From NCBI GenBank assembly GCA_964559175.1, contig CAZLGT010000004.1:62001-126000 (forward strand): a DNA stretch of 64,000 bases, in the 5' to 3' direction. Positions 32,301 to 41,909 of the stretch are shown piece after piece. Made by a program: the position numbers and the translations under genes. The notes under the pieces are model-generated. The model was not told where the DNA came from. It saw only the letters and a program-made list of their open reading frames with translations, and searched no databases. Source of the DNA: Mariniphaga sp964559175. Lineage in GTDB: Bacteria > Bacteroidota > Bacteroidia > Bacteroidales > Prolixibacteraceae. Numbering within the stretch: the first letter of the stretch is position 1; the number at the start of each line of letters is the position of its first letter.

Positions 32301-33833
32301 ATGAGCAACCAGAAAATACGGGTACGATTTGCCCCAAGTCCAACCGGGCCGCTGCACATGGGTGGTGTGCGCACCGCACTGTTTAACTACCTTTTTGCCA
32401 AAAAACACGGCGGTGATTTTATCCTCCGTATTGAAGACACCGACCAGAGCCGGTTTGTGCCCGGTGCAGAGGAATATATTGTGGAAAGTTTGAAATGGTG
32501 CGGGCTACATCCCGACGAAGGCCCTGGAATGGGAGGAGAATTCGGACCGTATCGGCAAAGCGAACGCAAAGAGTTGTATAAAAATTATGCCGACCAGCTC
32601 GTAAAATCGGGTTGGGCCTACATCGCTTTCGACACGCCCGAAGAGATTGAAAAACTGCGCACCGACGCTGAATCGAAAAAGGAAACCTTCTCTTACGGCA
32701 TTGGCACACGCGAAAAGCTGAACAACTCACTGAACCTTTCAGAAGCAGAAGTGAAGCAAAAAATGACTGCCGGCGAAGTGTACGTTATCCGGTTTAAAAT
32801 GCCCGAAGATGAAGATGTTACCGAAAACGATATCATTCGCGGAAACGTAACATTCAATACCACCAAAAGCCTCGATGACAAGGTGCTGTTTAAATCCGAC
32901 GGCATGCCCACCTACCACCTGGCCAACGTGGTGGACGACCACCTGATGGAAATTACCCACGTTATCCGCGGCGAAGAGTGGTTGTCGTCTATGCCGCTGC
33001 ACGTGTTGTTGTACCGCGCATTGGGCTGGGAAGATACCAAACCGCAATTTGCCCACCTGCCACTCATTCTGAAACCGCAGGGCAAAGGCAAACTCAGCAA
33101 ACGCGACGGCGATAAAATGGGATTCCCGGTTTTTCCACTGCAATGGAAAGACCCTGCCACCGGCGAAATGTTCCGCGGCTATCGTGAAGACGGCTATTTC
33201 CCCGAGGCTTTCATGAATCTGCTTGCTTTGCTGGGATGGAATCCCGGAACGGAGCAGGAATTCTTTTCGATGGAAGAACTGACACAGCTATTCAGTCTTG
33301 AAAGGGTAGTAAAATCAGGTTCGCGGTTCGACCCTGAAAAAGCCAAATGGTTCAACCGGCATTATTTTCAGCTAAAAACAGATGAGCAGCTGGCCCAACT
33401 GTTTAAACCCGTTTTGGAAAAAAAAGGTATTTCTGCTTCAACAGAAAAAATGCTTACTGTGGTTACCGAAATCAAGGAACGTTGCGAATTTGTTTCCGAC
33501 CTGTGGGAACAGGGCAGCTACTTTTTTGAAGCACCCGCCTCTTACGACGAAAAAACGGTAAAAAAACGCTGGAAGGAAGACACACCCGAACAACTTTCTG
33601 TCGTTGCAGCATTGTTTGAAACTGTTGACATTTGGAAAGCTGAAAATATCAAAGAAGTCTTTTCTGCTTTTATGAACGAACAAGGCTGGGGTTTTGGAGC
33701 TATCATGAATCCTTTACGCCTCTGTTTGGTTGGTGGCAACATGGGCCCCGATTTATTCAAAATCTGTGAAATTCTGGGAAAAGAGGAAACCATTCAGAGG
33801 ATTAAGGCAGCGATTAAAATATTACCGAATTGA
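32301..33833 (+). CDS. gltX: Glutamate--tRNA ligase
   Basis: It charges tRNA-Glu (and perhaps tRNA-Gln). The class I HIGH-type signature is PSPTGPLHMGG near the N-terminus, and the KMSKS-type loop is KLSKRDGD. The tRNA-binding and anticodon domains follow (RFDPEKAKWFNRHYF, GFGAIMNPLRLCLVG). The length of 510 residues is typical. A Bacteroidetes-type insertion (VFPLQWKDPATGEMFRGYRE) follows the KMSKS loop. The start is the ATG after the promoter element. It is transcribed on its own. Confidence 0.96.
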   Translation: MSNQKIRVRFAPSPTGPLHMGGVRTALFNYLFAKKHGGDFILRIEDTDQSRFVPGAEEYIVESLKWCGLHPDEGPGMGGEFGPYRQSERKELYKNYADQLVKSGWAYIAFDTPEEIEKLRTDAESKKETFSYGIGTREKLNNSLNLSEAEVKQKMTAGEVYVIRFKMPEDEDVTENDIIRGNVTFNTTKSLDDKVLFKSDGMPTYHLANVVDDHLMEITHVIRGEEWLSSMPLHVLLYRALGWEDTKPQFAHLPLILKPQGKGKLSKRDGDKMGFPVFPLQWKDPATGEMFRGYREDGYFPEAFMNLLALLGWNPGTEQEFFSMEELTQLFSLERVVKSGSRFDPEKAKWFNRHYFQLKTDEQLAQLFKPVLEKKGISASTEKMLTVVTEIKERCEFVSDLWEQGSYFFEAPASYDEKTVKKRWKEDTPEQLSVVAALFETVDIWKAENIKEVFSAFMNEQGWGFGAIMNPLRLCLVGGNMGPDLFKICEILGKEETIQRIKAAIKILPN

Positions 33834-33924
33834 ATTCTCAATAATGTCCTTTTAGTGAATAAATAATACAAATTTACAAATCAGGTGCCTAACTAAACTA
33901 GAGCGGCGTTTTATTCAACCAGGG

Positions 33925-35559
33925 TTACCTCACGAACCCGGCCAGTGCATACACCAGTGCAGCCTGCCAGTTGATAGCCACCTCGTTGTGGCTGTAAGAC
34001 TCTTCAACATCCACCCAATCAGTTGCTGAATGGCCGCCACCTACAATGTATCCGGGCCACGGCGCTTCAATTCCGTCGGCGCCCGAACGCCGGTCGTGCG
34101 GATTCATGGGCGGGTCAATGCCCAATCCGGTTACATACGAACGATTGTAGTAATTGTGCCCGAAAATATGGTTCACGGCATCGAGAGCTGTTTCAATGTA
34201 AGCTTTGTTGGGCTGAAGTTTGTTGGCCACCTGCAGGTTTACGGTCTGGCGGGCAACGGTGCCGTTGCAACCCCAGTAGTAGCGCCCTGCCAGCGGACGG
34301 TTATATACATCCTCCTGCGCTTTTTGCACCAAAGCATCGGCATTTTCGATGATATTCTGCCGGATGGTTCCGGCAATTTCCGGGTTTTTGCCTTCTCTTT
34401 TTGAAAGTGCGTAAGTGAACATGCCCAGGTTGGAAACATCGCTCCAGTCCCAGTTTTCGTCTATTTCGAAATCCATTTCGGCAGCCCGTTTTTCAAAGTC
34501 GGCCAGGCATTTCGGATCGCCGGTGGTTTCCCACATTTCGGCAGCAGCCCACAGGCGGTCGTCCACATCGCGCGACTGATAACCACCCGTACGAAAATCG
34601 CCCTGCACAAACCGTTTATATTCAGGATTTTCCAGCAAAAAGCGGTAGCTTACCCAGGCGGCATCGAGGCACATCCTGGCATAAGCTGCGTCGTACGGTT
34701 CGAAATGGCGTGCTGCCATGGCCATCATGGCTACAAAGTCGGCAGTGGCAGCCGAACTCCATTCGGTGAAATACCTTTTCTCATGGTCGTCTTGCGGCAT
34801 AATAAACCCGGAAAAGTTGGTACGGGTGAGTTTGTGCGAAACCCTGCCCGAGCCGTCGGGGTACTGCATTTTCAGAATCCAGTCGGTTTCCCATTTCAAC
34901 TCTTTCAGAAATTCAGGGAAGCCGGGAGCAGTTTCGGGCAGTTCATAATCTACTTTTTCCAGGTTTTCCTGAAAATGGTCCCAGGCATAGAACAGCAGGC
35001 CGACCGTAACACCGGCATTTACAATGTATTTGCCGTGATCGCCGGCATCGTGCCAGCCGCCGGTGCCGTCGCGCTGTGAGCCGGGATTTCCGATATAATC
35101 TTCATATCCGTCGTTCAGGTGGCAGGCTTCGGTTTCATAAATATTTCCATCGTATTGACCCCTGACGGCCATACCGCAACGCCACAAATAAAAGGCGCGA
35201 TAGCTGGTTTTGGTGGCAAAACGGAATACATCGTCTGCAATTTCAAATTCAACTGATTTTCCCACACCCGGCACTTCCAGGTAATATTTCCCCGGGGTTT
35301 GCAGGGCCGAAAAATCGGCAGTCCATACATTCTGGTTTACATCTTCCTGAAATGCCGGACCGGTTATTTTTCCGGAGAAAACTTCTTTGCCGTTTTCGGT
35401 ATTCAATATTTTAAATGTTTCACACTGGTGTGGAATGACTGCCGTTTTTTTGTACTCCGGCAAAAACCCAATGGAGTTCAGGTGCACAGGAAACGATTGT
35501 CCGAAAACCGAAAATGAAAGGATTAACAAAATAATCAGGGACGAAACTACTCTTCTCAT
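33925..35559 (-). CDS. Glycoside hydrolase family 9 endoglucanase/cellulase
   Basis: A secreted enzyme of 544 residues acting on beta-1,4-glucans or related polymers. The signal peptide ends FSVFG. An N-terminal Ig-like CelD_N domain (about 22-108) precedes the alpha-barrel. The catalytic bases are in GGWHDAGDHGKY (Asp171, Asp174); the acid Glu526 is in YSHNEVAINWQA at the end. The block VTGLGIDPPMNPHDRRSGAD matches the substrate-binding H-x-R signature. No carbohydrate-binding module or T9SS domain is present. The substrate (cellulose, xyloglucan, mixed-linkage glucan or glucosamine oligomers) cannot be distinguished. Confidence 0.93.
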   Translation of the reverse strand: MRRVVSSLIILLILSFSVFGQSFPVHLNSIGFLPEYKKTAVIPHQCETFKILNTENGKEVFSGKITGPAFQEDVNQNVWTADFSALQTPGKYYLEVPGVGKSVEFEIADDVFRFATKTSYRAFYLWRCGMAVRGQYDGNIYETEACHLNDGYEDYIGNPGSQRDGTGGWHDAGDHGKYIVNAGVTVGLLFYAWDHFQENLEKVDYELPETAPGFPEFLKELKWETDWILKMQYPDGSGRVSHKLTRTNFSGFIMPQDDHEKRYFTEWSSAATADFVAMMAMAARHFEPYDAAYARMCLDAAWVSYRFLLENPEYKRFVQGDFRTGGYQSRDVDDRLWAAAEMWETTGDPKCLADFEKRAAEMDFEIDENWDWSDVSNLGMFTYALSKREGKNPEIAGTIRQNIIENADALVQKAQEDVYNRPLAGRYYWGCNGTVARQTVNLQVANKLQPNKAYIETALDAVNHIFGHNYYNRSYVTGLGIDPPMNPHDRRSGADGIEAPWPGYIVGGGHSATDWVDVEESYSHNEVAINWQAALVYALAGFVR

Positions 35560-35937
35560 TACTTTTGATTTAGGTAAAAAATATTTCTCAGGGGTGAAGA
35601 TATGAAAATTTTTAATTGTTCATAGTACAAGAAGAATTGCATTAAAAAGCTATGTTAATTTTCAATCTCCCTGAGCAGCCTGAGGGCATCGTCGCGGAGC
35701 GGTTTGTACTTGAATAACTCTTTTTCACTATTTAGTCAGGCTAAAATGGGATAGTTACATTTTTGGAGGAGGTTTTTTTAGATAGCTATAAATTTGAATG
35801 GAGTCGGTTTGTCAAAAGCAGGTGCAAACTTTTTGTAAAGTAATTTCTTTGGATTAACCTGTTGTTCATTTTATGACAAAATGATTTTTGCTTTTAAATC
35901 TCTTGTTTGAAAGAAACTCCATGACAAACATGTAATT
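35560..35937. other. Intergenic region with a short coding-like relic
   Basis: A 378-base gap with no full gene. On the minus strand, bases 35655-35728 read SEKELFKYKPLRDDALRLLR then EIEN and a stop, with a high-GC, coding-like codon choice unlike the AT-rich surroundings, but no start or upstream frame. It may be the end of a lost gene. The rest (35730-35937) is AT-rich and shows nothing. Confidence 0.35.
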
Positions 35938-37545
35938 CTACCCCATCAAACTCTCCACAAACCCCGGTGCCCTCCTGTGTCCTGTTGCCTGCTCAAATGC
36001 ACAGGCAATTTTCAGCAAGGTGGGTTCGCTCCATGCCCGTCCGAAAATGGAAATGCCGGCAGGTAATCCGTGCACAAAGCCCATGGGAACAGTAATGTTC
36101 GGATAGCCCGAGATGGCAGCCGGCGCCGAGCTGCTTCCCGAAAAATGGTCGCCGTTTACCCAGTCGATGTTCCAGGCCGGGCCGTTGGTGGGGGCAATAA
36201 TGGCATCCAGCCGGTGGTTGCCCATCACAGCGTCAATTCCCTCTTTCCCGGTAAATCGTTTCGCTTCTTCCAGCGCTTTCAGGTATTCTTCGCTGGTTAA
36301 ATCACCTTTTCCCTGCGCCATTTCAAATATTTCCTGCCCAAACCAGGGCATCTCTTTTTCGGCATGCTGTTGATTAAAAGCAATCAGATCTTCCAAACTT
36401 TTTGCAGGTGCATTCAGGTGGTTTTGCAGGTATTGGTTCAAATCGGCTTTAAATTCGTACAGCAGAACCTCCCATTCGGCAACACCCCATTTTTGCCGGT
36501 GTTCAAAAGTCACTTCATCGATAATTTCTGCACCTTTCTTTTTCATTACTTCTACAGCCTGCCTGAATAATTCCTTTACCCCTTTATGAAAACCGGTCAT
36601 TTGGGTGGCAATGCCAATGCGCATTCCGTTCAGTCCATCCGGATCGAGAAACTGGGTGTAATCTGAAAAAATCTCACCTTTATCGATGTGCGTTTCCGGG
36701 TCGTTGGGGTGGAACGCAGCCAGCGCTCCCAGCAGAATGGCGGCATCTTTTACCGTGCGGGTCATCGGACCGGCGGTATCCTGGCTGTGGGAAATGGGAA
36801 TAATTCCGTTCCTGCCCCACAAACCAAGGGTTGGTTTTATACCCACCACGCCATTTACGCCCGACGGACAAACAATGGAGCCGTCGGTTTCGGTGCCAAT
36901 ACCAAGGGCGCACAAATTGGCCGCCACAGCAGCTCCTGTGCCCGAGCTGGAACCACACGGGCTGCGGTCGAGGCAATACGGATTACGCACCTGGTCGCCG
37001 CGCCCGCTCCAACCGCTCGATGAGTTGGTGGAACGAAAATTGGCCCATTCGCTGAGGTTGGTTTTTCCAAGCAACACTGCTCCTGCCTTCCGCAGTTTCT
37101 CCACAATAAATGCATCTTTTTCTGCAATATGCCCGGCCAGCGCCAGCGATCCGGCAGTGGTTTGCATTTTGTCGCCCGTGTCTATGTTGTCTTTAATCAT
37201 CACCGGAATGCCGTGCAGCAGTCCGCGCACTTTGCCGTTATTCCGTTCCTCGTCCAGATTTCGGGCAATTTCCAGTGCATCCGGATTCCGTTCAATAACT
37301 GCTTTCAGCACCGGGTCAACCTGTTCAATTCGTGCCAGGTATTTTTGGCAAATGGCCTCCGCAGTAAGCTCGCCCGACTCCATTTTTCGCTGAAGTTCAT
37401 CCACATCGAATTCATTCAAATCGAAATCTGAAAAATCGGGTTGGGATTCGATTTTTTGGGTTGCAATCCGACATCCGGTTAATCCGGTAACTGCAAGGGC
37501 TGAGCCACTCAGGGCGGTTGTTTTGAAAAAAGTCCGGCGTTTCAT
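35938..37545 (-). CDS. Amidase-signature lipoprotein (exported amidase)
   Basis: A 535-residue amidase signature hydrolase. The catalytic triad is Lys118 (VMIKDNID), cis-Ser199 (CGSSSG) and nucleophile Ser223 (TETDGSIVCPSG). The N-terminus MKRRTFFKTTALSGSALAVT followed by a lipobox LTGC (Cys25) suggests Tat or Sec export with lipid anchoring, so the enzyme faces the periplasm or cell surface rather than acting as GatA. The substrate is unknown; peptide amides and acyl amides are typical. It is convergent with the potassium channel's upstream region and stands alone. Confidence 0.9.
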   Translation of the reverse strand: MKRRTFFKTTALSGSALAVTGLTGCRIATQKIESQPDFSDFDLNEFDVDELQRKMESGELTAEAICQKYLARIEQVDPVLKAVIERNPDALEIARNLDEERNNGKVRGLLHGIPVMIKDNIDTGDKMQTTAGSLALAGHIAEKDAFIVEKLRKAGAVLLGKTNLSEWANFRSTNSSSGWSGRGDQVRNPYCLDRSPCGSSSGTGAAVAANLCALGIGTETDGSIVCPSGVNGVVGIKPTLGLWGRNGIIPISHSQDTAGPMTRTVKDAAILLGALAAFHPNDPETHIDKGEIFSDYTQFLDPDGLNGMRIGIATQMTGFHKGVKELFRQAVEVMKKKGAEIIDEVTFEHRQKWGVAEWEVLLYEFKADLNQYLQNHLNAPAKSLEDLIAFNQQHAEKEMPWFGQEIFEMAQGKGDLTSEEYLKALEEAKRFTGKEGIDAVMGNHRLDAIIAPTNGPAWNIDWVNGDHFSGSSSAPAAISGYPNITVPMGFVHGLPAGISIFGRAWSEPTLLKIACAFEQATGHRRAPGFVESLMG

Positions 37546-37647
37546 AGTAACGGTATTTCGTTTTTATGAAAATAAAAATAAGCTTTTCCTTTGTAACAAT
37601 GACGCAAAAAGAAACTTTGTTCTGTGAAAACAGATAAACGGATTTGT

Positions 37648-37655
37648 TATTTTTG
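37648..37655 (+). promoter_or_regulatory. Bacteroidetes -7 element TATTTTTG of the potassium channel gene
   Basis: An exact TAnnTTTG match 34 bases before the ATG at 37690. It rules out the longer frame starting at 37624. Confidence 0.5.
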
Positions 37656-37689
37656 TTTTAAACGCCGAACTTTAGAGAAAACTAATGCA

Positions 37690-38487
37690 ATGAATCGTTT
37701 TAAGGATAAGCTTTACGAAATAATTTTTGAAGCCGATACAAGTGCCGGTAAATATTTCGATGTAGCCTTGCTGATTGTCATTCTTTTCAGTGTTGTACTG
37801 GTTATGCTTGAGAGTGTGCCGGGAATCAGTAATAATTACCATGAAACGCTTGTTTTGCTGGAGTGGATAATTACCGGGATTTTTACGCTCGAATACATTA
37901 TACGTATTATTGTTGTGAGAAAGCCCTGGCGTTACATTTTTAGTTTTTATGGCATAATCGATTTTCTGGCCGTAATTCCCAGTTATCTGGGATTGTTAGT
38001 TGTTAGTTACCAAAGTTTTATAATAATCAGAATTTTAAGGCTGTTACGTGTTTTCCGGATTCTGAAACTGACCCGTTACACCGCTGCCGGTCGTTCCCTG
38101 GCAAGAGCCATCTGGAACAGCCGGGAGAAGATTAGCGTTTTCATCTTTTTTGTAATTATTCTGGTGATTATTATCGGTACCCTGATGTACCTGATTGAGG
38201 GGGAGGCCAGCGGTTTTACAAGTATTCCGGTGAGCATTTACTGGGGCATAGTTACACTTACTACCGTGGGTTACGGCGACATTAGTCCTGTAACGCCATT
38301 GGGCCAGTTTTTGGCCAGCATGGTAATGATTATGGGTTACGCCATAATTGCCGTGCCCACGGGAATTGTAACGGCCGAAATGATGCGGCCATCCACCCGG
38401 AGCAATACCCAGGTTTGTCCCAACTGCATGTACGACAAACACGACGATGATGCTCACTTTTGCAAAAAATGCGGGTCTGAACTGTAA
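37690..38487 (+). CDS. Voltage-gated-type potassium channel with C-terminal zinc ribbon
   Basis: A 265-residue six-segment channel. S1-S3 lie between about 22 and 107. S4 has regularly spaced arginines (RILRLLRVFRILKLTRY, 114-130), the voltage-sensor pattern. The selectivity filter is TVGYGD (192-197), between S5 and S6. The cytosolic end carries CPNC...CKKC (Cys243, 246, 258, 261), a small zinc-ribbon not usual in prokaryotic Kv channels. The start at 37690 follows a -7 element, while a longer frame would begin inside the promoter. Gating by voltage is inferred from S4 only. Confidence 0.9.
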   Translation: MNRFKDKLYEIIFEADTSAGKYFDVALLIVILFSVVLVMLESVPGISNNYHETLVLLEWIITGIFTLEYIIRIIVVRKPWRYIFSFYGIIDFLAVIPSYLGLLVVSYQSFIIIRILRLLRVFRILKLTRYTAAGRSLARAIWNSREKISVFIFFVIILVIIIGTLMYLIEGEASGFTSIPVSIYWGIVTLTTVGYGDISPVTPLGQFLASMVMIMGYAIIAVPTGIVTAEMMRPSTRSNTQVCPNCMYDKHDDDAHFCKKCGSEL

Positions 38488-38555
38488 AAAAACTCCGGCG
38501 CTGGAAAACCAGGACGCGGGGCCATGCGTATAAGCCGTAATTAAAAAACCGGCGG

Positions 38556-40742
38556 TTATGCTTCCAGTTCCAGGTGGGTCATTTCCCCTGTAACATCAAA
38601 ATCATATTCAGGGTACTCATACATGGGCATGCGCGGTTCGGTTTCGCCCAATGAATAGCCAAACACTCCTTCATATTCATCGCGGTTTTCGCCCATGTCC
38701 TCCAGCTGCCGCAGGTATTCGGTTATCGATTTCGATTCAATCACAATTACTTTGCCCATTTTGTCGATAATCGGACTGTGGTTTCGGGTGCGGTCGTGGT
38801 CGAATTCCAGAATCCGCCGTCCGTAACGGGTTATTCCTATGGCTCTGAAAGTGAGGCTTTTCCCTACTCCCGGCAGATTCAGGATGTTTCGGTCGGTGGC
38901 CAGGAAAGGCAGGTCGTTCTTTTCCCTCAGGTGGTTCACATTTTCAACCATATCTTCGGCATCGTGCATCAGTTCCTGTACTTCCAGCATGTCTTCCTCG
39001 GGCAGGCGTCCCAGGTATTTTTCTTCCATCTCCTCCTGAACCGCACGGGCGTTAGGCGTAAAATTGGAGCTGTTTTCCTTGAAGCCTTTCACGGTAAAGG
39101 TGTAGTATGTAATAATTCCTATGTCGTTCAGTACTTTACGCAGTTTGGCTGTGTGGCCACGGCGCGAGGCGGGTGCGGTAAATACCAGTTGGTTGGCAAT
39201 GGCCCAGCCGGCACCCAGCAACATCTTCACCGCTTTTTTGGCCTCGGGGGTCACCTCCATTGGCGACTGGTAATGGGTTTGAATAACGAATTGTTTCACT
39301 CCGATTTCCGATGCCTTCTTTTTAAAATCTTTCAGAATTTCGATAAGCTGTGGTGTTATTCTCTGCGGCAGATAAACCGGCAGGCGGGTTCCAATACGGA
39401 TTCGGAGCATTTCGGCATATTTTTCTTCTTCGGGCCGGCTTTCGTTTTCCTTTTTTTTGGTCAGGGCCATGTTGTAAATTTCATCCAGAATTTTTTTCAG
39501 ACTTTTATCGGAGCTCATCAGGGCGTCGCCGCCAGTGAGCAGCAAATCGCGCAGCTGGGCATCGTCTTTAAAGTAGGAGAGTAGTTTGGGCAGTCTTTCT
39601 TCCCATGTTCCCTCAGGCTTCAGCTTTTTCAGGTCGAAGTTGTAGCGTCCGCTCTGGAAGTCGTACATTCGCTGGCAGCTTGCACACAATCCGCCACAGG
39701 CGCGGCCAACGGTGTCGGGAATAAAAATGGCCACCTCGGGGTACCGGCGGTGAATGTTGTGCGACGGAACAATCCATCCCGCTGCATTGGGCTTTCCCGG
39801 CTGAACCTTGTCTTCTTTTTCCCAGGCCTGAATCTGACCGAATTCTTCCACCAGCTGCTTGCTGTAAACAATGTAGCAGCGAATGGCCAGGTCGCCTCCT
39901 ACGGCAAAACCGGGAGTTTGTACATTCAATAACGAAAGGTAATAAGGATTCACGAAAAACGGAATTCCTTTTTCCTCTGCATCATACAAAATATCCATAG
40001 TATCGGGGTCGAGCGAGTAATCGAGCAATTCGTTGAGCAGTTCGGGCGAGCGTACAGCAAAACTCAGGTGAAAACGGCTTTCGTTCCACCATTCATACAT
40101 TTTTTTCTCTTTCTGTTCCTGTGTGAGGCCTTGTTCAAAGTAATATCGTTTGCTTTTTATTTCGCCATTATCTATTTTTTCAATGAAAATGCGGATAATC
40201 CGGTCGCGGTTATCTTTGCGCAAATCAGCAATTTTGGGTTCCAGCCCCGACGGATACCGGTCCATCCATTCTTCAACCCGTTCCCGCGGAGGAATTTCAG
40301 GTTTCAGCGTGCCATTCAACTGTCTGAAAAGTTCCAGCATATCGAGGAAAAAGTCGGGTTTCGCGCCGCCAATACCTTTGTTGGTAGCCAGCCACATCAT
40401 TTTTATGGGATTGGTTACCGCCATTTCCCCGTGAATGTTTTGGTCCGGATAGGCCTCGCCGGCATAGTCAATGTAATCGAGCAGGCGGATTGCCGCAAAG
40501 TCTTCCCAGTCGAGTTGCTGGAACAGTTCGTGATTATGATGTTTCCCTTTGTAAAAAGACTCGGCTGCCGGGTTTTTCTTCAGCTTTGGTAAAATCCATT
40601 CCTTGATGGCATCCATGGCTTCATTTTCATTTTCAGCTTTCCGGAGTATTCGCTCCAAAATCGGATTTTCTTCCAGAATCGTTAATAGAATTCTGCGTGC
40701 ATGAACATTAATGGCAATTTTATCAAGGCGTATATTTTTCAT
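38556..40742 (-). CDS. KamA-family radical SAM protein (lysine 2,3-aminomutase-like)
   Basis: At 728 residues it is much longer than canonical lysine 2,3-aminomutase (about 420). The cluster motif is Cys349-x3-Cys353-x2-Cys356 (CGGLCASC), and LLTGGDALM is the SAM-binding block shared with aminomutases. The first 300 residues have no recognised domain. The C-terminal half contains a PLP-enzyme-like block (TYYTFTVKGFKENSSNFTPN), but the PLP Lys cannot be placed with confidence. It may aminate or rearrange an amino acid; no lysine-degradation genes are adjacent. The ATG start follows a 218-base AT-rich gap. Confidence 0.8.
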   Translation of the reverse strand: MKNIRLDKIAINVHARRILLTILEENPILERILRKAENENEAMDAIKEWILPKLKKNPAAESFYKGKHHNHELFQQLDWEDFAAIRLLDYIDYAGEAYPDQNIHGEMAVTNPIKMMWLATNKGIGGAKPDFFLDMLELFRQLNGTLKPEIPPRERVEEWMDRYPSGLEPKIADLRKDNRDRIIRIFIEKIDNGEIKSKRYYFEQGLTQEQKEKKMYEWWNESRFHLSFAVRSPELLNELLDYSLDPDTMDILYDAEEKGIPFFVNPYYLSLLNVQTPGFAVGGDLAIRCYIVYSKQLVEEFGQIQAWEKEDKVQPGKPNAAGWIVPSHNIHRRYPEVAIFIPDTVGRACGGLCASCQRMYDFQSGRYNFDLKKLKPEGTWEERLPKLLSYFKDDAQLRDLLLTGGDALMSSDKSLKKILDEIYNMALTKKKENESRPEEEKYAEMLRIRIGTRLPVYLPQRITPQLIEILKDFKKKASEIGVKQFVIQTHYQSPMEVTPEAKKAVKMLLGAGWAIANQLVFTAPASRRGHTAKLRKVLNDIGIITYYTFTVKGFKENSSNFTPNARAVQEEMEEKYLGRLPEEDMLEVQELMHDAEDMVENVNHLREKNDLPFLATDRNILNLPGVGKSLTFRAIGITRYGRRILEFDHDRTRNHSPIIDKMGKVIVIESKSITEYLRQLEDMGENRDEYEGVFGYSLGETEPRMPMYEYPEYDFDVTGEMTHLELEA

Positions 40743-40924
40743 AATTTTTATATTGAATTGTTATAATTTTCACCTGAAAATACGAAAAATCGCTCAATCT
40801 CACAATGACAACGGGTTAACGCGGCCTTTTTTTAAAAACTTTTAACAGGATGTTAACCTTTCATTTGTAACAGCTTTCAAATAAAAACCTGGAATAAAAA
40901 ACATCTCCGGTAAATCAAATCCAT

Positions 40925-40932
40925 TATCTTTG
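40925..40932 (+). promoter_or_regulatory. Bacteroidetes -7 element TATCTTTG of era
   Basis: An exact TAnnTTTG match 28 bases before the ATG. Confidence 0.55.
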
Positions 40933-40960
40933 CCCTGATTTTTAGCGAATTGAATTTAAT

Positions 40961-41845
40961 ATGGCACATAAAGCTGGTTTTGTAAATATTGTAGGGAATC
41001 CCAATGTTGGTAAATCGACGATAATGAATGCCCTGGTGGGTGAAAAGTTATCGATTATTACCGAAAAGATGCAGACAACACGTCACCGCATTAAAGGCAT
41101 TGTAAACAGTGAAGATTTTCAGGTGGTTTATTCGGATACACCGGGAATTTTAAAACCTGGATACAAGCTGCAGGAGAAGATGATGAATTTTGTGGACTCG
41201 GCGCTCACCGATGCGGATGTGATTCTGTTTGTGACCGACGTAGTTGAAAAACCGGGCAAAAATCCAGATTACATCGACCGCATACGTAAATCGAACGTGC
41301 CTGTAATTGTGCTCATCAACAAAATAGATTTGTCGAACCAGGAAGCGGTAACCCGGCTGTTTGACTACTGGAGCGAAGTATTCCCCGGCGCCTCGGTTCA
41401 TCCTGTTTCGGCACAGGAAAGGTTTAACATCGAACCGGTTTTCGACCGTATTCTGGAGCTTTTGCCCGAAAGTCCGCCTTTTTTTGATAAAGAGGCGCTG
41501 ACCGACCGCAACGAACGGTTTTTTATGCAGGAAATCATTCGTGAAAAAATATTGCTGAACTATCAAAAAGAAGTTCCCTATTCCGTTGAGGTTGAGGTGG
41601 AAGATTTCAAAACCAAAGGCGGTTTAATTGAGGTGCGGGCGGTAATTTATGTAGCTCGCGAAACACAAAAGGGAATTATTATTGGCAAAGCCGGAAAAAT
41701 GCTGAAAAAAGTGGGTAGCGAAGCACGAAAGGACGCCGAGGAGTTTTTTGGAAAAAAAATTTTTCTGGAGATTTATGTGAAGGTGGCCAAAGACTGGCGC
41801 GAAAGGGATAAACAGTTGAAAAATTTCGGGTACGAATCTTTTTAG
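40961..41845 (+). CDS. era: GTPase Era
   Basis: An essential GTPase for 16S rRNA maturation and 30S assembly. G1 is GNPNVGKST, G2 is in the TTRHRI segment, G3 DTPGI, G4 NKID and G5 SA (HPVSAQE). The C-terminal KH domain (about 205-294) carries GKAGKMLKKVGSEARKDAEE, with the GxxG RNA-binding loop. The 294 residues are typical. The stop codon is followed immediately by a perfect 16-base palindrome. Confidence 0.96.
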   Translation: MAHKAGFVNIVGNPNVGKSTIMNALVGEKLSIITEKMQTTRHRIKGIVNSEDFQVVYSDTPGILKPGYKLQEKMMNFVDSALTDADVILFVTDVVEKPGKNPDYIDRIRKSNVPVIVLINKIDLSNQEAVTRLFDYWSEVFPGASVHPVSAQERFNIEPVFDRILELLPESPPFFDKEALTDRNERFFMQEIIREKILLNYQKEVPYSVEVEVEDFKTKGGLIEVRAVIYVARETQKGIIIGKAGKMLKKVGSEARKDAEEFFGKKIFLEIYVKVAKDWRERDKQLKNFGYESF

Positions 41846-41861
41846 TACTGAGTACTCAGTA
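41846..41861. repeat. Perfect 16-base palindrome directly after era
   Basis: TACTGAGTACTCAGTA reads the same on both strands and begins immediately after the era stop codon, followed by GTGAG and a T-rich run. It could be a terminator, a binding site or a trace of insertion at the border of the AT-rich islet. Confidence 0.55.
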
Positions 41862-41909
41862 GTGAGATTTTTATTTTTCATCAATATTGATTAAGGTTGA
41901 TCTGGAATT

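Noticed and set aside
36686..37393. A 235-codon plus-strand frame within the amidase gene
   Set aside because: The opposite strand encodes an amidase with a complete catalytic triad, so this is a shadow.
37560..37689. GTG start at 37624 for the potassium channel gene
   Set aside because: It would lie upstream of and include the -7 element; the family N-terminus starts at the ATG at 37690.
38488..38555. Possible hairpin between the potassium channel and the KamA-like gene
   Set aside because: The stem is short and broken, and no T tract follows on either strand, so it is not a supported terminator.
38778..39584. A 268-codon open frame on the plus strand inside the KamA-like gene
   Set aside because: It is antisense to a conserved radical SAM protein and has no motif or promoter.
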